Below are positions 58,254-64,000 of a stretch of DNA of 64,000 bases, in pieces. Position numbers and translations under genes: made by a program. The notes beneath the pieces were generated by a model. That model was not told the DNA's origin, ran no database searches, and saw only the letters and a list, made by a program, of their open reading frames with translations. This stretch comes from Aphrocallistes beatrix. Lineage: Eukaryota > Porifera > Hexactinellida > Sceptrulophora > Aphrocallistidae. The stretch is taken from NCBI GenBank assembly GCA_963281255.1, contig OY725491.1, positions 5,940,857 to 6,004,856 of the forward strand. Direction: 5' to 3'. Position 1 is the stretch's first letter. Every line of letters begins with the position of its first letter.

Positions 58254-58521
58254 CGTTTCTAACTATCTGAGTAGAACATGTATATTCAATCGTTTCTAAC
58301 TATCTGAGTAGAACATGTATATTCAATCGTTTCTAACTTTCTGAGTAGAACATGTATATTCAATCGTTTCTAACTTTCTGAGTAGAACATGTATATTCAA
58401 TCGTTTCTAACTATCTGAGTAGAACATGTATATTCAATCGTTTCTAACTATCTGAGTAGAACATGTATATTCAATCGTTTCTAACTTTCTGAGTAGAACA
58501 TGTATATTCAATCGTTTCCAA
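58254..58521. repeat. 37-bp minisatellite, 7 full units
   Basis: Units start at 58254, 58291, 58328, 58365, 58402, 58439 and 58476, with a diverged part-unit at 58513. They differ at one site (taactatctg = A, taactttctg = B) in the order A A B B A A B, which suggests duplication of a four-unit block. Lies just after the GPCR stop codon, probably in its 3' UTR. Confidence 0.96.
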
Positions 58522-59304
58522 CTTATTACGCTAGAACAAAATCTGAAAGATGTTATGAAGCAACTTGAAGATACTTGGGGGCTGTTCGAAAGTTATGTAA
58601 TGCTTCAAGGGGAGGGAGTGGGGATTAAAATGTGACAAAACGTGATGGGAGGAGGTTTATTGTTGCGTTATTAAGTAACGAATCATATCAATTGGAATTT
58701 TATGATAATAATATATTTTAGTATTGGAGCACTGTCGTAATGGATATTCATTCACAGTTTTTGCAAGCTACGTATGTACGATTTACGTTGGTTAATTTTA
58801 TTATTTCAGATGGTACGCGTATGTTAGGAAGTCTATAAGAAATGAAATAAAATAATTGCTTTTAAGAACAAAGAAGTTTGGAGGTTGAGGATAATTCCAC
58901 TAGGGTCAATTATGCAGATTTTGACTCAGATGATTCTCAAGTAGTTGAAAGTCATTAAATTGATATTAACATCCACAATTCAAAGGAGCATTATAAGTGT
59001 GAAATGGTTAATAGTAACATTTTCTATTTTACGACGTATTAGTCAGAGCAGACACTGATGTAATACCATGCTACTTAACGAAAGTTGAGAATTGCCTTTT
59101 CCCCAATAGAATGTTCTCCTACTTTGTCTAATAGCCGTCTAGAGTCTTGTCAGCGCCAATAGATGAAGTCTTCTAATTATTAACTACTCAAAACCATAAT
59201 AGAATGAATCGTATTGGCTCTGTTGCATTAGCTATATCAATGGTTTTAGATGGCCCATATCTATTCAAGCCATCTCTTAACTCAACCTCGTAACTAGTTA
59301 GACT
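58522..59304. other. Spacer before BRK1, with possible decayed retroelement
   Basis: No intact gene. At about 58880-59110, short plus-strand frames interrupted by stops and a frame change weakly resemble the acidic linker and aspartic-protease region of LTR retroelements (ADTDVIPCYLTKV). This is a weak resemblance. Confidence 0.25.
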
Positions 59305-59544
59305 ATGTCCAGTTATTTCATCATGGATCTCAGAAAGTCCATCCAAGAGGACTGGAATAATCGACAGTTCATTGAAACCATTACCACAAGCATTGCGAAA
59401 ATCGCGGAATTCCTCAACAATTTAGATCTAAGCTGCAGAGGACAGATCTCAGAATTGGGGGAGAAGTTGACACTAATGGAACGGAAGATCGACTATTTGG
59501 AAGCGAAGATTGAGAAGCAGGAAAGACATGAGAAGAGGAACTGA
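59305..59544 (+). CDS. BRK1: BRK1/HSPC300 subunit of the WAVE complex
   Basis: 79-aa, single-exon protein; a second in-frame Met at 59323 would give 73 aa, close to the usual 75. It matches the BRICK1 family along its length: IQEDWNNRQFIETITTSIAK, KIAEFLNNLDLSCRGQISEL, and a C-terminal coiled coil (LTLMERKIDYLEAKIEK). BRK1 is the small helical subunit that trimerises with WAVE and ABI and is needed for the Rac-regulated WAVE complex that activates Arp2/3. No signal or TM segment. Confidence 0.96.
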   Translation: MSSYFIMDLRKSIQEDWNNRQFIETITTSIAKIAEFLNNLDLSCRGQISELGEKLTLMERKIDYLEAKIEKQERHEKRN

Positions 59545-60243
59545 ACATAAATAAATTACTGTTATTGTGTGGTGGTGCTTTAGTATCTGTATCTATTAAA
59601 TAAATTGATGTTATATTTTATAAAATTTATGCCAACAAATGTTTGAAACGTTAACATAGTTCACTGCTGGGTATTGTCGATAGCATGCAAGAGTTGATTA
59701 TTGTTGCAGCATTAATTCACCTGAGCAATGAGAGGCTTGTAATCTCAAAGCTGTTCATACACATTATCATGTATATTCTAAAATGAAAATTTAGACTAAC
59801 ATTAATTGATGTTTGTCTAAATTTTCATTTTAGAATATTTTGTAATGAAATTATGAATGTATCCATTTTGGAATAATATAAATTATTCACTAACCACTGT
59901 GAATAGTATTTCTTTTAAATACTTTTGAATGCGTGAAGGAGAGGAAATTTCCTTGTCTGAGGTCCCAATGATTCGTAATCACGCATCAATGATTGAATAC
60001 ACAACTCTCCTATTAGCAATATTATTGCTCGAATGATCCTACTCTAATCCTATAACATTAGTACTCTAAAACCCGAGTTGCTAATAAATGCGAATTCAGA
60101 CAAATATATTTAATACTTTCTGACGTTATCCCCCCATGGTTCACCAGTAAAATATTCACATTCCTGAGTTATCTGAACAATCAACAAAATAAGACAGTCC
60201 ATGACTAGGGAATTAGTGGGCATTGCAATCCTATCTATGTGTC
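59545..60243. other. Spacer between BRK1 and SMARCC (convergent 3' ends)
   Basis: AT-rich. Contains a perfect 24-bp inverted repeat (59773-59796 with 59815-59838, 18-nt loop) and, near 60010-60100, words related to the pogo-like element at 1.26 kb (ttgctaataaatgcgaattc). No gene seen. Confidence 0.6.
59773..59838. repeat. Perfect 24-bp inverted repeat, 18-nt loop
   Basis: The left arm atattctaaaatgaaaattt plus agac is exactly inverted at 59815-59838. Lies between the 3' ends of two converging genes. Confidence 0.95.
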
Positions 60244-63200
60244 TCAGTCATTCTGTGAGGTGTCAAATATCGGCATGTCCTCGATTTTAGGCGCGTCTTC
60301 AGGCTCTGCATCTGCCTGCTGATCAGGCGCGGAATCGGTGGGGACGGATTCGTGTGGGTTGCTATTATCTATAAAGTCCGGGTCAGTCTGTTCGGCCAAG
60401 TTGTTGACTTCATCGTCGAATTCTTGAGGTATGTACGGGTCGTTGTCCTGGGGCTCTAGGTTGGTGAGGTCAGGGAAATCTTGAGGAGGAGAGTCACCCT
60501 CGTAGTGTAAGGAATCTTTGGTGGATTCGTCGTAGAGTAAATGGTCTGAGTGAGGGTCTGGTGACTCAGGACTAATCTCTTGCGTTTCTCGGTTCAAGTC
60601 GAATTCTGACTGGTTCGTCAGATCTTCAGTTTGTTCGTGAACGAAATCAGCCGTTTCCATCGGAGATGTACTTCCGGGGAGATAGAGTGATGTGTCATTT
60701 TGAGTATCCAATAAAATTGGAATGTCTAAATCGCAAGACAGAATCATGTGCTAAATTCTTGGAAAATATCAAATAAATCCTGACAAAACCAATCTTACCT
60801 GTGTCCGCCTCTGCCAACCCTTCAGCATCTAGTTCTTTAGGGAACTGCGGGAAAGGTTTCTCTCCCAAATCCAACTCCGTATCTGTGATGGGGTCCACCA
60901 GCAGTGGGGTCCCGTTAACACTCTGAGACGGAATAGGCTGCTCTGAGAATATTTTCTGAGAGTGAGCCTGGGATCCTATGCAGACAGTCAGATTACACTG
61001 GTAAGGAACTCAGGAGGATTTAATGTCCTATTTGGGAGATATCATTTTCTCTCTTAAAAGGGCTACCTCACAATATAAGTTAAAAAATATCAGGGACAGA
61101 AAATGTCAAACAGAGGTGTGGAAATTGCACATAAAATCATTTTCTACTCAGCGAAATACCCTTATTATTAGGCAGAAATCGGACTGTTAGATTTCGTAGG
61201 ATAATGTTTACGGAAGCAGAAGTAGATAGAATGCTATCCACTACATAAGGGACATTCCCAATACGAGCTGTAACAAAAATTAAATGGAATCCATTTTATA
61301 AAAAATGTCTGCAAATCGCGGTTTATTTCTGACTACGTTTAAAGATTTTAGGATGATGAAACTATCCATAATATGATTCGAAAAGTTACTTTGTCCATCA
61401 AATACTGCACTCTAGCCTCAAGTTGAGATTGCAACTTGGCACAGATAGCACATTTTTTTAAAATTCCATAATAAATTTGTGGTTCGTTTAGGCGAAGAAA
61501 TAGTTAAAATACACATATCTTACGCACTAAAATTGGGAAATTATAGATAACATTGTAAGACAAAATTTCGCACCTATTGAAGCGCTTCTCATAGGAACAC
61601 CAGAGCTGCGGTGCAGAGCTAATTTATCTCTGTAAATGCTCTGTTTCTCCTGCAGCAGCTGTTCCTTCTGTACAGCTAGCGACTCTCGTTGTTGGTTTAA
61701 GATTGCTTCAAGTTCTTCGAAATAGTTCATTTTCATTTGAAACTTCTTCATCTGTAACTCGACAATGTGAGCGACGAAGTTTTGGATTCTTTTCTCTTCT
61801 AGCTGCATTAGCTGCCTCGCTTTAAGGCTAGTAACGCCAAGTGCAATAGCCCCACTAACCTAATAGAAATTGAAACCATAATACTATCGCACAGGGGAAC
61901 AAAAGCGGTAGAATGGTGGTTCACTCTAGCACCTGGAGAGTTTCTGCATCAGTAGCTGGTTTTTCTTCGAGGGGTTTAGTGGTATCATCCTCTCCTTTAG
62001 AACTAGTGGGCATGTCCTGTCCTTCCATCAAACTTTCTGGCTTATTCATATCAAATAATTCATCTTCATTCTCTACCGATTTCTCTCGATCAAACGGTTT
62101 GTGATCCTCCGACTCTTGAATTTCAGTCTTCACCTCATCAACATTCTTCCCAACCTCCATTTCCATAGCGGGAGGTGTCTCTTTATCTTCTTCAGAATTT
62201 TCGCTGCTTTTACCTTTTCCGTCCTCAGTTTTATCCTGAGATTCTTCCGGACCTTTCTGGGGCTGATTCCGGAGGGTTTTGTATTCGTCTAGAGCGGCTT
62301 TAGCAGCTGCTCGAGCAATCCGATTATCCACCAGACTCGCTATGACATACAGTTTCCATCACAACAACACCAAAGATAATGGAATTTCATGATTATTTGA
62401 ATATTTAGCAGATTATATGAATGTGCTAATGTCGAGGTTGCCATGCAAATGTATTTCCTTTAAGAGTTCAGAATAATTCCGATTAACCATATGATCTCTT
62501 AATGACAAGTAAATAATCTATTCAACTAATCTTAGTAGTAATAGCAAGGGAAATATTTCATCGTCACTTAGATTAAAATATAATTGGTGCAGGGGAGTTC
62601 GGGCATGACTGTAATGTTAATTAGTCTGACAACGTATTAAGAGTGATATGATGGCTCAATTCATGTTAGAGAGAATTATCGCCAACTAGGCTTGATGAGT
62701 TACCTATAAACGCGATAGCAGACATGACCGGGTTTCCTTGTTTCGAGAAAGGAAAGGGTTGAGATTTCACAAAATCTGGCCATTTATCTGCCTCCAAGAG
62801 AGGATCTTCTATGGGGAGCTTGAGAAAGTGAAGAATGCATTCCTCTTGAGTGCGCGAACCAACCATCTCACTAACTTTATTCCAATCATCTCTACAAAAC
62901 AGAATTCAGGTCCATCTTATGAAAACATTTCATTACATTTGAAATACGAGTTATCATATTCCATCTTACAAGGTGCGAAAAATCAAAGCCCACCACTATA
63001 TACAATGCAACTTAATTGCATTGTGTCCTGGATCACGGAGGAATGTCGCATGGAAATAAAACATGTCGCAAAGATGTACAGTAGAGTTACGAATATTTCC
63101 TTCCCCGTAGGGGTTAAAATATGTATTCGTAATACATATATAAATACAAACACAAAACTTAATAGAAGCAAATTTTTGAGGGATTAAGGCAGCATGCTTG

Positions 63201-63953
63201 AACACCTGATTAGGCAATTTTAAGAATAAATGTCAGGTTTATTTAGTGGAATTTTGTTCACATTCGAAAAGGAAACTGGTTAGATGGACAATCGGGACAA
63301 ATTACCCCCTCTCAGCTGTAACACATTGCATTTTTTCAATTAGTGTTATGGTCAGGCGACTCAGGTTAAGAACAACATCAAATGCTGAATATTGAGAAAT
63401 ACTGAGTTTTGTCAAATGTACATTCTTCTATTAGTGACCACAATAGCTAGTTTTTTGAAGCGTGTAGGCTAATACTTAAATTAATAATGTGTTGATGGTC
63501 GATAGCAAGTTATAGCAGGAAACCGAACAGATTAAATTCTGCCAGGTTAGTAAACTATATCATAATGTGTTGGCTTAATGAGCTGAATGAAAGCCAGTGG
63601 CGTAGCCAGAGCGTTTGTGATGCCTGGGCCTGCTTCCATGGTCCAATAATTTCAACATTCGAAAATTCGAAAGCTTAGCCAGGAGCACAAGGCTGACGCC
63701 CGGGCCCAGGCCCGGGTTGGCCCGGGTCTGGCTACGCCACTGATGGAAGCTAAGGTAAAGGTTGCCTTCAGGCGGTGAGGTAATGACCATTCGACAAGCC
63801 TGACTTCCTACCTGTATGCCTCAATCGCGTCTAACAATCTTTCCGTTTCAGTGACAGCCCAAGGTCTCATTTCCTTTTTAGGCTTGGAAGGTGGCAACTC
63901 TGGGTGCTTGCTGCTTATCATTGCTGACGAAGGTATAGCTTTCGTTGAATCTA
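60244..63953 (-). CDS. SMARCC: SMARCC1/2-like SWI/SNF core subunit (5' part beyond window)
   Basis: Only the C-terminal half is visible, in six exons. The exon at about 63813-63952 starts the SANT domain ([19 protein letters not shown]). The exon at 62705-62890 completes it ([20 protein letters not shown]) and carries the conserved [15 protein letters not shown] segment. The next, 61932-62339, reads [20 protein letters not shown] then a long acidic stretch. 61569-61858 holds the coiled coil ([20 protein letters not shown]). Exons at 60799-60978 and 60244-60753 encode an acidic Pro/Asp-rich C-terminus unlike the Gln/Pro-rich end of vertebrate BAF155/170. The protein is a scaffold dimer of BAF/PBAF chromatin remodelling complexes. 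The N-terminal SWIRM and chromo/BRCT-like parts should lie to the right of 64000. The join to the last two exons is less certain than the rest. Confidence 0.93.
61170..61235. repeat. Dispersed repeat shared with 45411-45470
   Basis: Both copies contain gactgttagatttcg followed by aggat and tgt/tgc words. Lies in a SMARCC intron. Confidence 0.6.
63595..63742. mobile_element. hAT-type MITE (148 bp)
   Basis: Ends are cagtggcgtagccaga and the inverse, tctggctacgccactg. The 8-bp duplication has one mismatch (atgaaagc at 63587-63594, atggaagc at 63743-63750). The interior is GC-rich (gcccgggcc). Lies in the SMARCC intron that splits the SANT domain. Confidence 0.88.
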
Positions 63954-64000
63954 TCGAAACAATTCAAATCTCAATTCCTCTACTTACGAGCTATCAATTG

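Noticed and set aside
1492..59544. DOCK and BRK1 as a functional Rac/WAVE cluster
   Set aside because: They are 47 kb apart with many unrelated genes between; no evidence of shared control.
62738..63187. 149-codon plus-strand frame
   Set aside because: Overlaps the SMARCC SANT exon on the other strand and then runs into intron sequence; no recognisable domain.
1..64000. CRISPR array, bacterial operon, prophage or other prokaryotic system
   Set aside because: Introns, a metazoan-type tRNA and animal gene families throughout; the only tandem array (58.25-58.52 kb) has no spacers.

Overview
The window is eukaryotic. It is AT-rich, with many short GT..AG introns (mostly 40-400 bp) and compact multi-exon genes that match animal families: DOCK, SCAPER, PARP3, RPS6KC1, SYF2, BRK1, SMARCC and the mitochondrial carnitine carrier. 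A receptor tyrosine kinase (RTK) with Frizzled-like and SRCR modules, an EGF-rich adhesion GPCR and a cAMP-receptor-like GPCR sit among these housekeeping genes. That mix fits an early-branching animal, and a sponge is my best guess. The assignment is inference, since no marker here fixes the species.

Layout, left to right. 1.5-12.2 kb (-): a DOCK1/2/5-type Rac GEF, running off the left edge inside its DHR-2 domain. 12.9-17.1 kb (-): a DIS3L2-like 3'-5' exoribonuclease with an extra N-terminal UEV/E2-like domain. 17.4-21.3 kb (-): PARP3 with an N-terminal SAP domain. 21.7-33.1 kb (-): SCAPER, whose 5.3 kb intron holds a complete RTK gene on the + strand (25.9-29.4 kb). 33.3-36.6 kb (-): an RPS6KC1-like PX-MIT-pseudokinase. 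37.2-40.0 kb (-): a nucleolin-like protein. 40.4 kb (-): tRNA-Gln(TTG). 40.8-42.8 kb (-): the splicing factor SYF2. 43.1-44.1 kb (-): an intronless SLC25A20-like carrier. 46.0-56.2 kb (-): an adhesion GPCR with EMI, EGF, FN3, HRM, GAIN/GPS and 7TM parts. 57.2-58.2 kb (+): a single-exon cAMP-receptor/GPR157-like GPCR. 59.3 kb (+): BRK1. 60.2-64.0 kb (-): SMARCC (BAF155/170), running off the right edge.

All genes lie on the minus strand except the nested RTK, the small GPCR and BRK1. I see no operon-like logic. DOCK and BRK1 both feed Rac/WAVE actin control but lie 47 kb apart, so I read that as coincidence. Introns and spacers are packed with short non-autonomous DNA transposons. At least five are hAT-type, four with exact 8-bp target duplications; one keeps a recognisable piece of hAT transposase. 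A larger group has pogo/Tigger-like TIRs beginning CAGT and TA duplications.

Exon structures were assembled by hand from splice signals and family similarity. For SCAPER, RPS6KC1, nucleolin, SYF2, PARP3, DIS3L2 and the RTK the summed exon lengths are multiples of three with agreeing phases, so these look intact. The most interesting items are the UEV-DIS3L2 fusion, the nested Frizzled/SRCR RTK, the EMI-bearing adhesion GPCR with a GPS that lost one cysteine pair, the RPS6KC1 homologue lacking the catalytic Asp, and the SAP-PARP3 architecture.
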